From assembly GCA_013815505.1 (NCBI GenBank), contig JACDGA010000060.1, positions 1 to 8,674 on the forward strand: a stretch of DNA of 8,674 nucleotides, read 5' to 3'. The notes beneath the pieces are model-generated. The model saw only the letters and a program-made list of their open reading frames with translations. It was not told the origin of the DNA and did not search any database. Made by a program: the position numbers and the translations under genes. This document shows positions 1 to 7,111 of the stretch, one piece after another. Positions within the stretch are counted from its first letter, which is position 1. Every line of letters starts with the position of its first letter. Source of the stretch: Acidimicrobiia bacterium (lineage in GTDB: Bacteria > Actinomycetota > Acidimicrobiia > Acidimicrobiales > Ilumatobacteraceae).

Positions 1-2030
1 GCCCTGCACCGTCGCGTCCTGGCGGATCGGCGCCGCGCCGGCCGGCGACGACAGGCAGTCGCAGGACGCCGGCGGCGAAGCCCACATCCGCGCGATCGAA
101 GGCGCCGGCGACGCCTGCGCGCGCGAGGACCACGTCGGGTTCTCGCCTTGCCCGCAACCGCACGGTCACGCCCTACGAGACTCGCGTCGCACAGCGCAAG
201 GCGGCGTCGCGGGCCCGCTCCGATCGCCGATTCTCGGATCGCAAGGCCAAGACGGCGATCAAGGCAGCCAAGCCGCCGCGCCCGCCCCGGTTCCACGCCG
301 GGACGCCGCGCCGCCGGCTGATCGCCTCGTTGCTGCTGCTCGTGCTGCTGCTCACTGCCCTGCTCGTGCGCGTCGGCCTGTTGCAGACGACGGAGGCAGC
401 CGATCTGCGCAACGCCGGCTCGCAGCAGTGGACGAGGTCGAGCACCGTCGCGGCGCAGCGCGGCAGCATCTTCGATCGCACCGGCAACGAGCTCGCAATG
501 TCGATCCCGGCCGTCACCGTGTCCGTGAATCCCCAGGAGGTCGTCGACAAACGTGGCACGGCGCAGCTCCTTGGTGACCTGCTCGGCCTCGACGAGACGG
601 ATCGCGACGAGCTGCGCGACGACCTCGCCGACGAGCAACGTGCGTTCGCGTACGTCGCGCGCCAGGTCGAACCGTCGCTCGGCGAGCAGATCGACGCCCT
701 CGATCTGTACGGCGTCTACGTCACCGACGAGGACCGGCGCATCATGCCGGGCGGGACGACAGGGGCCAGCGTCATCGGTGGCACCGACATCGACGGCAAC
801 GGCATCGCCGGCCTCGAAGTGAAGTACGACGACTTCCTGACCGGCCAGAGTGGCGAGGTCACCCGCCAGGTCGCACCAGGCGGTCGTTCGATCCCCGGCT
901 CCGCGAACGTGATCGAGCAGGCGAAGTCTGGCAAGGACCTCGTGCTCTCACTCGACCGGTCGCTGCAGTTCACCGCGGAGGCCGGCCTGCTCGACCGGGT
1001 CGAGTCGATCAAGGCGAAGGGCGGCAGCCTCGTCGTGATGGACACCGACTCGGGCGACATCCTGGCGATGGCATCGGTGAAGCGCCAGGACGACGGCAGC
1101 TACGCGGTGTCGTCCGGCAACTACGCCGCCGTCGACACGTACGAGCCCGGATCGGTGGCCAAGGCTGTCACCATCGCCTCGGCGCTGGATGCCGGCGTGG
1201 TCGAGCCGGCCACCACGTACGTCGTGCCGTGGCAGAAGCAGTACTTCTCCGACGACCCGCTGTTGCTGAGCGACGCCGGCTACCACCCGACGCAGCCGAT
1301 GACCGTCGAGCAGATCCTCGTGCAGTCCTCGAACATCGGCACGATCACCGTGTCCGAGGAGATGGGCGTCGAGAAGCAGGTCGAGTACATGCGCAACTTC
1401 GGGTTCGGCGAGGTGTCGCCGCTCGGCTTCCCCGGTGAGTCCGGCGGCATCCTCGAGGACGCAGAGGACCTGCAGGGCACCGAGATGAAGACGATCGCCT
1501 ATGGCCAGGGTGTGTCGGTGACGGCCGTGCAGCTCGTCGCCGCGATCAACACCATCGCCAACGACGGCACGTACGTCTCACCCCGGCTCGTCGTCGGTTC
1601 CGTCGCCGCCGACGGTGAACTGCGCACGTCGCGCGAAGCTGAGAGCCATCGCGTCGTATCGGCGAAGGCAGCACGCCAGACGGCGCAGATGATGAAGGGC
1701 GTCGTCTGTCGCGGCACGGCGACGAGGGCGCAGGTCGCGTCGATGCCGATCGCGGGCAAGACCGGAACCGGTCTCAAGGCGCAGCCGAACGGCACGTACT
1801 TCGACGACAAGGGCAACAAGGCGTACTACGCGAGCTTCGTCGGCTTCATGCCCGCCGACGACCCGCAGGTGACGATGCTGATCTCCATCGACGAGCCGCC
1901 TGCTGGCAGCAGTGACCGCTTCGGTGGAACCGCAGCGGCGCCAATGTTCGCCCAGCTCGCACCTGCCCTGATCCAGGAGCTCGGACTGACGCCGCCCGCC
2001 GGCGGCAACGGCTGCACGGAGGGAGCGTGA
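1..2030 (+). CDS. ftsI: FtsI / PBP3-like septal peptidoglycan transpeptidase (5' partial)
   Basis: Class B penicillin-binding protein that cross-links peptidoglycan at the septum, anchored in the membrane with its catalytic domain outside. The frame is open without a stop from base 3 to the TGA at 2028-2030 (675 codons in the window), and no ATG, GTG or TTG occurs in frame before TTG 330. That TTG lies inside the membrane helix, so it is an unlikely start; the real one is upstream of the window. Numbering from base 3: residues 1-105 are a Pro/Ala/Arg/Lys-rich, probably disordered cytoplasmic tail; 106-128 a Leu-rich membrane anchor; RGSIFDRTG at 153-161 opens the PBP dimerisation domain; the transpeptidase domain begins near 340. 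Catalytic motifs are intact: SVAK 384-387 (nucleophile Ser384, codon 1152-1154), SSN 442-444 and KTGT 586-589. There is no PASTA repeat after the catalytic domain. The stop overlaps the murE start (GTGA). The family assignment is firm; septal FtsI rather than another class B PBP follows from the dcw context. Confidence 0.95.
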   Translation, partial: PAPSRPGGSAPRRPATTGSRRTPAAKPTSARSKAPATPARARTTSGSRLARNRTVTPYETRVAQRKAASRARSDRRFSDRKAKTAIKAAKPPRPPRFHAGTPRRRLIASLLLLVLLLTALLVRVGLLQTTEAADLRNAGSQQWTRSSTVAAQRGSIFDRTGNELAMSIPAVTVSVNPQEVVDKRGTAQLLGDLLGLDETDRDELRDDLADEQRAFAYVARQVEPSLGEQIDALDLYGVYVTDEDRRIMPGGTTGASVIGGTDIDGNGIAGLEVKYDDFLTGQSGEVTRQVAPGGRSIPGSANVIEQAKSGKDLVLSLDRSLQFTAEAGLLDRVESIKAKGGSLVVMDTDSGDILAMASVKRQDDGSYAVSSGNYAAVDTYEPGSVAKAVTIASALDAGVVEPATTYVVPWQKQYFSDDPLLLSDAGYHPTQPMTVEQILVQSSNIGTITVSEEMGVEKQVEYMRNFGFGEVSPLGFPGESGGILEDAEDLQGTEMKTIAYGQGVSVTAVQLVAAINTIANDGTYVSPRLVVGSVAADGELRTSREAESHRVVSAKAARQTAQMMKGVVCRGTATRAQVASMPIAGKTGTGLKAQPNGTYFDDKGNKAYYASFVGFMPADDPQVTMLISIDEPPAGSSDRFGGTAAAPMFAQLAPALIQELGLTPPAGGNGCTEGA
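2018..2023 (+). promoter_or_regulatory. Ribosome binding site of murE
   Basis: GGAGGG lies inside the last codons of ftsI, ending 3 bases before the GTG start of murE at 2027. The spacing is shorter than usual, but the match to the anti-Shine-Dalgarno sequence is good. Together with the GTGA overlap it supports this start over later in-frame codons. Confidence 0.6.
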
Positions 2031-3463
2031 GCCACGCGTCCACGCTTCGCTCGATCGCCGACGTCGTGCCGCCCGGCTGTGCGCCGCATGTCGTCGGCGA
2101 CGGCGACGTCGCGGTCAGCGGCATCACGCACGACTCGCGACTCGTGACCGAGGGGGTGCTGTTCGCCTGCATCCGGGGCGAGCACACCGACGGGCACGAC
2201 CATGCAGGTGAGGCGCTCGCCAGAGGCGCGACGTCGCTCGTCGTCGACCACCGCCTCGACCTTCCTGCAGCAGGCCAGCTCGTCGTCGCCGACGTGCGCC
2301 CGTGCCTCGGGTGGATCGCTCGCTCGGTGTACGGCGCACCAAGCGACTCGCTCGGTGTCATCGGCATCACGGGCACGAACGGCAAGACGACGACGGCGCA
2401 TCTGCTGGCGGCAATCCTCACGGCGGCAGGACGTCACACGGGCGTCATCGGAACGCTCACCGGTGCGCGCACGACACCGGAAGCGACCGAGCTGCAGGCA
2501 CGTCTCTCCGAGTTCGTCGAACGTGGTGACGACGTGGTCGTGATGGAGGTCTCGTCGCACGCGCTCGCGCTGCATCGCGTCGAGGGCACGCAGTTCCAGA
2601 TCGGCGTGTTCACGAACCTCGGCGAGGACCACCTCGACCTCCACGGCTCGATGGAGTCGTACTTCCGTGCGAAGGCGCGCCTGTTCGAGGAGGGGCGCAC
2701 GCAGATCGGTGTCGTCAACGTCGACGACGTCTACGGTCGCCTGCTGGCCGACAGCGCCTCGATCGACATCGTGCCGTTCTCGCAACAGGACGCGAGCGAC
2801 GTCGTGGTCGGCGCCGATTCGATGGTGCTGACGTGGCGCGGCACCGAGCTGTCGGTGCCGCTCGGTGGTGGGTTCAACGTGATGAACGTGCTCGCCGCCG
2901 CCACCGCAGCTGCGACCATCGGCATCGATCGATCGAGCATCGTGGACGGCTTGGAAGGCGTCACCCCGGTCGCAGGGCGGTTCCAGCATGTCGACGGCGC
3001 CGGCAACGGCATCGACGTCATCGTCGACTACGCCCACACCCCGGAGGGTTTGACCTCGCTGCTCTCGTCGGCACGGGAGCTAACGAGTGGTGACGGCCGT
3101 GTCATCGTCGTGTTCGGCTGTGGCGGCGATCGCGACGCCGGGAAGCGTCCGAACATGGGTGCAGCTGCGGCGGCTGGATCTGACGTGACCATCGTCACGT
3201 CGGACAACCCCCGCCATGAGCAGCCGATGGCCATCATCGACGCCATCGTTGCGGGGGTGGACCCCACCGACCGTCTCCACCTCGTGATCGAACCGGACCG
3301 TGGCACAGCCATCGCTCGGGCGATCGACGCCGCCCGGGAGGGCGACCTCGTCGTCATCGCCGGGAAGGGCCACGAGACGACGCAGGTAGTCGGCGACGTC
3401 GCCACGCCGTTCGCCGACGCCGCGGTCGCAGAGGCGGCGCTGGCGAGGCGGGTTCCCACATGA
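2027..3463 (+). CDS. murE: MurE, UDP-MurNAc-L-Ala-D-Glu:diaminopimelate ligase
   Basis: Cytoplasmic ATP-dependent Mur ligase that adds the third, diamino residue to the UDP-MurNAc dipeptide. It has 478 aa, a normal length. Visible landmarks: HDSR at 35-38 of the N-terminal uridine-binding domain; P-loop GTNGKTTT 116-123; TTP 149-151; EVSSHAL 174-180; DHLDLHGSM 201-209; Lys216 in YFRAKARLF, at the place of the carbamylated lysine; DYAHTP 334-339; GCGGDRD 364-370; DNPR 393-396; GKGHET 446-451. In this family DNPR marks enzymes that use diaminopimelate rather than lysine; the motif does not separate meso- from LL-DAP. The GTG start overlaps the ftsI stop by 4 bases and has a GGAGGG upstream. The ATGA at the end is shared with mraY, leaving no room for murF. 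A perfect 8-bp inverted repeat lies inside the gene near 3182-3201. Confidence 0.97.
   Translation: MSHASTLRSIADVVPPGCAPHVVGDGDVAVSGITHDSRLVTEGVLFACIRGEHTDGHDHAGEALARGATSLVVDHRLDLPAAGQLVVADVRPCLGWIARSVYGAPSDSLGVIGITGTNGKTTTAHLLAAILTAAGRHTGVIGTLTGARTTPEATELQARLSEFVERGDDVVVMEVSSHALALHRVEGTQFQIGVFTNLGEDHLDLHGSMESYFRAKARLFEEGRTQIGVVNVDDVYGRLLADSASIDIVPFSQQDASDVVVGADSMVLTWRGTELSVPLGGGFNVMNVLAAATAAATIGIDRSSIVDGLEGVTPVAGRFQHVDGAGNGIDVIVDYAHTPEGLTSLLSSARELTSGDGRVIVVFGCGGDRDAGKRPNMGAAAAAGSDVTIVTSDNPRHEQPMAIIDAIVAGVDPTDRLHLVIEPDRGTAIARAIDAAREGDLVVIAGKGHETTQVVGDVATPFADAAVAEAALARRVPT
3179..3204 (+). other. Stem-loop inside murE
   Basis: Bases 3179-3189 can pair with 3194-3204 around a CATC loop. The core is a perfect 8-bp inverted repeat, GACGTGAC and GTCACGTC, extended by three pairs, one of them G-U. 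No T tract follows, so it is not an intrinsic terminator. It encodes the conserved strand just before the DNPR motif and may simply be a consequence of GC-rich codon choice. Confidence 0.4.
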
Positions 3464-4518
3464 TCGCCGTCCTCATCGCCGGTAGCGTCGGCCTCGTCGG
3501 TGCGCTCATGGGTGCCCGCCTGCTGATCACGTTCTTCGGCAAGCGTGGGATCGGCCAGCCGATCCTCGGCAAGGAGGACCTCGGACCCGAGCACCACATG
3601 GCGAAGCAGGGCACGCCCACAATGGGCGGCCTTGCCATCATCGGCGCCGCGCTCGCCGGCTATCTCACAGCCCACGCGCGCGCCGGTCTGGCGTTCTCCG
3701 ACCAAGGCCTGATCGTCTGGATCGGTATCGTCGGGATGGCCGGGATGGGCCTGCTCGACGACGTCATCAAGGTGCGCAAGGGTCACAACCGAGGCATCTT
3801 CTGGCGCCAGAAGAACTACATCACGATGCTCATGTCGTTCGGCCTGGCGTGGTGGCTCGTCGTCGCCACCGGCGTGTCCGAGACGATCTCGTTCACTCGA
3901 GCCGACTCGCCCGGTTGGGAGATCCCGACGTTCGTCTGGGTGCTGTTCGCCGGACTCATCATCTGGGCGACGACGAACGCCGTCAACGTGACCGACGGGC
4001 TCGACGGCCTCGCCGGCGGCTCGGCGATGATGGCGTTCGGCGCCTTCACGATCATCGCCTACCTGCTGTTCCGCAACGGCGAGCTCTACACGAGCGTCGT
4101 CAATCCGCTCGACATGGGCGTGATGGCCGCGGCGTTCGCCGGCGCCTGCGGCGGGTTCCTGTGGTACAACGCCGCACCGGCGCGGATCATCATGGGTGAC
4201 GTCGGCGCGCTCGGGATCGGTGCGGCGCTCGCCTTCCTCGCGCTGACGCTCAACACGCAGCTGCTACTCGTGCTGCTGTGCGGCATCAATGTGTTCGAGG
4301 CCGGGTCCGTCGCCGTGCAGATGGGTGTGTTCAAGGCGTCGGGGCGCAAGAAGCGGCTACTGCGCATGTCGCCGATTCACCACCACTTCGAGCTGCTCGG
4401 ATGGCCGGAGACGACGGTCATCATCCGCTTCTGGCTGATCGCCGCCGCATGCGTCGCGGCTGCGCTCGGCATCTTCATCGCCGACTTCACCCAGCTCGCG
4501 AACACGGTGAACCCGTGA
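3460..4518 (+). CDS. mraY: MraY, phospho-MurNAc-pentapeptide transferase (lipid I synthase)
   Basis: Polytopic inner-membrane enzyme that transfers phospho-MurNAc-pentapeptide from UDP to undecaprenyl phosphate, giving lipid I. It has 352 aa with about ten hydrophobic segments, the usual size. Signatures: KQGTPTMGG 49-57; the LLDDVIK loop with Asp100/Asp101; NAVNVTDGLDGLAGG 173-187; MGDVG 245-249 with Asp247, at the place of the third conserved Asp; SPIHHHFE 304-311 with the His triad. All key acidic and His residues are present. One oddity is GDVGALGIG, where the family usually has a Ser in GDxGSLALG. The ATG start overlaps the murE stop (ATGA). Only a weak GAGG at 3445-3448, 11 bases upstream, could serve as a ribosome site, so translation is probably coupled to murE. 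The end overlaps the murD start (GTGA). Confidence 0.97.
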   Translation: MIAVLIAGSVGLVGALMGARLLITFFGKRGIGQPILGKEDLGPEHHMAKQGTPTMGGLAIIGAALAGYLTAHARAGLAFSDQGLIVWIGIVGMAGMGLLDDVIKVRKGHNRGIFWRQKNYITMLMSFGLAWWLVVATGVSETISFTRADSPGWEIPTFVWVLFAGLIIWATTNAVNVTDGLDGLAGGSAMMAFGAFTIIAYLLFRNGELYTSVVNPLDMGVMAAAFAGACGGFLWYNAAPARIIMGDVGALGIGAALAFLALTLNTQLLLVLLCGINVFEAGSVAVQMGVFKASGRKKRLLRMSPIHHHFELLGWPETTVIIRFWLIAAACVAAALGIFIADFTQLANTVNP

Positions 4519-5906
4519 CGTCAGCCCTCGTGTACGGCGTCGCAATCGCAGGACGGTCGACCGTGCGAGCCCTCGCGCAACGCGGCTACGAGGTCGTCGC
4601 CACCGACGACCGGCTGACGGCGGCCACGCGCGACGAGGTCACGGCGCTCGGAGCTCGCGTGATCGAACCCGGTGACGTGGCCACGTCACTTCACGGAGTC
4701 GACGTCGTGGTACCCGCCCCCGGCGTGCCCGAGACCCACCCTGCTGTCGCCGCTGCGCTGGAGGCGGGCCTCGACGTCGCCAGCGAGATCGAGCTCGCCT
4801 ACCGATTCGAGCAGGAGCGCCCGGACGGGCCGCGACCGATGCTTGCCGTCACAGGAACGGACGGCAAGACCACGACGACGCTCCTGGCCTGCGAGATCCT
4901 TCGCGCCGGCGGTCGCCGCACCGTCGCCGCCGGCAACACCGACGTGCCGCTGCTCGATGCGATCGACATGGACGTCGACTGCTTCGTCGTCGAGGCGACG
5001 AGCTTCCGGCTGGCGTGGGCGTCGACGTTCCGCTCGGAGGCCGCCGTCTGGCTGAACGTCGCAGAGGACCACCTCAACTGGCACCGTTCGATGGCGACCT
5101 ACGTCGCGGCGAAGTCGAAGATCTTCGACCTGCAGCGACCAGGTGATGTCGCCGTCGGCTTCGCCGACGACGCAATCGTGATGGAGCACCTCGCCCGCGC
5201 CCCCGGCACGCGCCGCACGTTCGCCGCCAACGGCGCCGACTACCGCGTCGAGGATGAATGGCTGGTGGGTCCCGGCGGACCCATCGTCGCCGTCGACTCC
5301 ATGCGCAGGGCGCTGCCGCACGACCTCACGAACGCGCTCGCTGCGTCGGCGATCGCGCTCGAGGCCGGACTGGCGAGCGCCGCCGCCGTCGAGCCCGCCG
5401 TGCGCAGCTTCACCGGACCGCCGCACCGGCTGGAGGACCTCGGCGTGCACGCCGGCATCCGCTGGTTCAACGACTCCAAGGCGACCACACCCCACGCCGC
5501 GTCCGTCGCGCTCGCTGCGTTCGAGCGCGTCGTGCTGATCGCCGGCGGCCTCAACAAGGGCCTCGACCTGTCGCCGATGGCGGCGCAGGCGCACCACGTC
5601 GCCACGGTCGTCGCCATCGGGCGCGACGCCGCCGACATTGAGGCGGTGTTCGCACCGCACAGCCGAGTCGTGGCAGCGAGCGACATGCGCGCGGCCGTGA
5701 TGTGCGCGGCCGAGCTTGCGATCGGCGCCGATGTCGTGCTGCTCTCGCCGGGTTGCGCCAGCTTCGACTGGTACCCCGACGGCGGCTACGAGGCGCGCGG
5801 CGACGACTTCCGTCGCGAGGTCGAGCGCCTCGGCCGTGACCGCGACGCCGACCGAGACGCCGACTGCGACGCCGAGACATCGACCGTCAAAGGAGCACCT
5901 GCGTGA
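4515..5906 (+). CDS. murD: MurD, UDP-MurNAc-L-alanine:D-glutamate ligase
   Basis: Cytoplasmic Mur ligase that adds D-Glu to UDP-MurNAc-L-Ala. The frame stays open far back into mraY, but homology begins at GTG 4515, which overlaps the mraY stop; the product is 463 aa, a normal size. Order of motifs: dinucleotide-type N-terminus GVAIAGR 8-14; P-loop GTDGKTTT 114-121; EATSFRL 160-166; DHLNWH 185-190; Lys200 in YVAAKSKIF, the likely carbamylated lysine; PHRLE 303-307; WFNDSKATTP 317-326; GGLNKGLDLSPM 344-355; LLSPGCASFDWY 409-420 followed by ARGDDF 427-432. The last two and NDSKAT are typical of MurD and exclude MurF. Several motifs differ from consensus (Asp for Asn in the P-loop, EATSFRL for ELSSFQL, DHLNWH for DHLDxH). 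The C-terminus ends in an Asp/Arg tail encoded by three 12-base repeats. No Shine-Dalgarno site is visible; coupling to mraY is likely. Confidence 0.93.
   Translation: MTSALVYGVAIAGRSTVRALAQRGYEVVATDDRLTAATRDEVTALGARVIEPGDVATSLHGVDVVVPAPGVPETHPAVAAALEAGLDVASEIELAYRFEQERPDGPRPMLAVTGTDGKTTTTLLACEILRAGGRRTVAAGNTDVPLLDAIDMDVDCFVVEATSFRLAWASTFRSEAAVWLNVAEDHLNWHRSMATYVAAKSKIFDLQRPGDVAVGFADDAIVMEHLARAPGTRRTFAANGADYRVEDEWLVGPGGPIVAVDSMRRALPHDLTNALAASAIALEAGLASAAAVEPAVRSFTGPPHRLEDLGVHAGIRWFNDSKATTPHAASVALAAFERVVLIAGGLNKGLDLSPMAAQAHHVATVVAIGRDAADIEAVFAPHSRVVAASDMRAAVMCAAELAIGADVVLLSPGCASFDWYPDGGYEARGDDFRREVERLGRDRDADRDADCDAETSTVKGAPA
5838..5873 (+). repeat. Three tandem 12-base repeats at the end of murD
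   Basis: Units at 5838-5849, 5850-5861 and 5862-5873 read GACCGCGACGCC, GACCGAGACGCC and GACTGCGACGCC. They encode DRDA-DRDA-DCDA, a charged tail beyond the conserved MurD fold. The units differ by one or two bases, so the array is somewhat diverged. Confidence 0.85.
5891..5895 (+). promoter_or_regulatory. Ribosome binding site of ftsW
   Basis: AGGAG, preceded by AA, lies 7 bases before the GTG at 5903, the best spaced Shine-Dalgarno site in the window. It fixes the ftsW start and suggests that ftsW can be initiated independently of murD translation. Confidence 0.75.
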
Positions 5907-7111
5907 ACGCGACCGCCGTGACATTGAAGGATCGTCGACGGCTCGCCCTGGAACGGCTGGAGGCCGACCGCCGTCGCGGGACGCGCCACCGGCGGCTTCC
6001 GCGCTCCCACCGTGTCGAGGGTCCACCGACGACGGCGTTCTACGCGATCGCGCTCGTCGTCACCGGGTTCGTGATGCTCGGGCTCGTCATGGTGCTGTCC
6101 GCATCGGCGACGTCGCTCGTCAACGAGGGCCGGAGCCCGTACTCGTACTTCAACCGGCAGGTCATCTGGGCCGTGTGCGGGTTCGCCGGGATGTGGGTGG
6201 CGATGCGGATCCGCTACGACGCGTGGCGGCGCTTCAGCCTGCCGCTGCTCGGACTCGCCCTCGTGGGGATGGCACTGCCGTTCGTGTCACCCATCGGGGT
6301 GAACGTGGAGGGCGCGCAGGCCTGGATCAGAATCGGGTCGATCACGATGCAGCCCTCCGAGCTGCTCAAGGTTGCAGTCGTCATCGCCGCTGCCGATCTG
6401 CTCGCCCGGCGCGTCGACGTGCTCCATGACACGAGACGGGCGCTGCTGCCGATCGCACTGCTCGGGACGCTCGCCGCCGGTAGTTGCCTCGTGCAGGGCG
6501 ACCTCGGCGCAGCCATCGTGCTCGGCGCGATCGTGCTCGGCGCCGCCTTCATCGGTGGCCTACCGCTGACACCGCTGCTCGGGCTCGCCGGTTCGGCGCT
6601 TGCGGCGATGACGCTGTTCGTCATCTCGAGCCCTCGCCGCATGGACCGGTTCACCGCACTGTTCGACATCACCGGCCAGCGCGATCACCGCTCGTACCAG
6701 ACGTACCAGGGCTTCCTCAGCATCGCCAACGGCGGCGTGCTCGGTTCGGGCATCGGTGAGGGCAAGGGCAAGCTCGGCTACCTGCCGCTCGCCCACAGCG
6801 ACTTCATGTTCGCCGTGATCGCCGACGAGCTCGGACTCATCGGTGCCTTCGCGGTCCTCGGCGGGTTCGGGCTCCTCGCCTACTTCGGCGTCCAGACTGC
6901 CCTCGCCGCACCGGACCGCTTCGGGATGGTGCTGGCCGGTGGCATCTCAGTGTGGTTCGCGATGCAGACGATCGTCAACGTCGGGGGCGTGACCGGACTG
7001 CTTCCCGTGACAGGGCTGACGCTGCCGTTCTTCTCGGTCGGCGGCACCTCGCTGTTCGTGTCGATCACGGCGGCGGGGCTGCTGCTCAACGTCGCCAGGC
7101 GAGCGACCTAG
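5903..7111 (+). CDS. ftsW: FtsW, SEDS-family septal peptidoglycan glycosyltransferase
   Basis: Polytopic membrane protein of the SEDS family that polymerises lipid II at the septum together with FtsI. It has 402 aa. Residues 1-42 form an Arg-rich cytoplasmic tail; about ten hydrophobic segments follow. Signatures: MVLSASA 63-69; GAQAWIRIG 138-146 and MQPSELLK 149-156; QGDLGAAIVL 198-207 (QPDLGT in most relatives); YQGFLSIANGG 268-278; GKLGYLPLAHSDF 289-301, whose Asp300 falls at the position of the Asp proposed as catalytic in SEDS enzymes; GLLPVTGLTLPFFSVGG 365-381 near the C-terminus. The start is set by AGGAG at 5891-5895 and the GTGA overlap with murD. FtsW rather than RodA follows from the position between murD and murG and the presence of ftsI upstream. 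Confidence 0.95.
   Translation: MNATAVTLKDRRRLALERLEADRRRGTRHRRLPRSHRVEGPPTTAFYAIALVVTGFVMLGLVMVLSASATSLVNEGRSPYSYFNRQVIWAVCGFAGMWVAMRIRYDAWRRFSLPLLGLALVGMALPFVSPIGVNVEGAQAWIRIGSITMQPSELLKVAVVIAAADLLARRVDVLHDTRRALLPIALLGTLAAGSCLVQGDLGAAIVLGAIVLGAAFIGGLPLTPLLGLAGSALAAMTLFVISSPRRMDRFTALFDITGQRDHRSYQTYQGFLSIANGGVLGSGIGEGKGKLGYLPLAHSDFMFAVIADELGLIGAFAVLGGFGLLAYFGVQTALAAPDRFGMVLAGGISVWFAMQTIVNVGGVTGLLPVTGLTLPFFSVGGTSLFVSITAAGLLLNVARRAT

Noticed and set aside
1..321. A second open + strand frame (1-321) that could be a separate gene such as ftsL before ftsI
   Set aside because: It is Arg-rich with no membrane segment or coiled coil, and the frame continuous with FtsI explains the region better.
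1758..1775. Inverted repeat ACCGG-AA-CCGGT
   Set aside because: The loop is too short to fold, and the bases encode the KTGTG catalytic motif of FtsI.
2933..2947. ATCG tandem run in murE
   Set aside because: Only about three short units within coding sequence, explained by Ile-Asp-Arg-Ser codons.
1826..3037. Open frame of 403 codons on the - strand opposite murE
   Set aside because: It lies antisense to well-supported murE and the end of ftsI; its product is a Val/Asp/His/Arg-rich composition typical of antisense frames in GC-rich genes, without any recognisable domain.
4278..4514. In-frame extension of murD back into mraY
   Set aside because: The extra 79 residues have no Mur ligase similarity and overlap the conserved end of MraY; GTG 4515 is the natural start.
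4686..6026. Open frame of 446 codons on the - strand opposite murD and the ftsW start
   Set aside because: Same composition bias, no motif, and the + strand encodes MurD with many family motifs.
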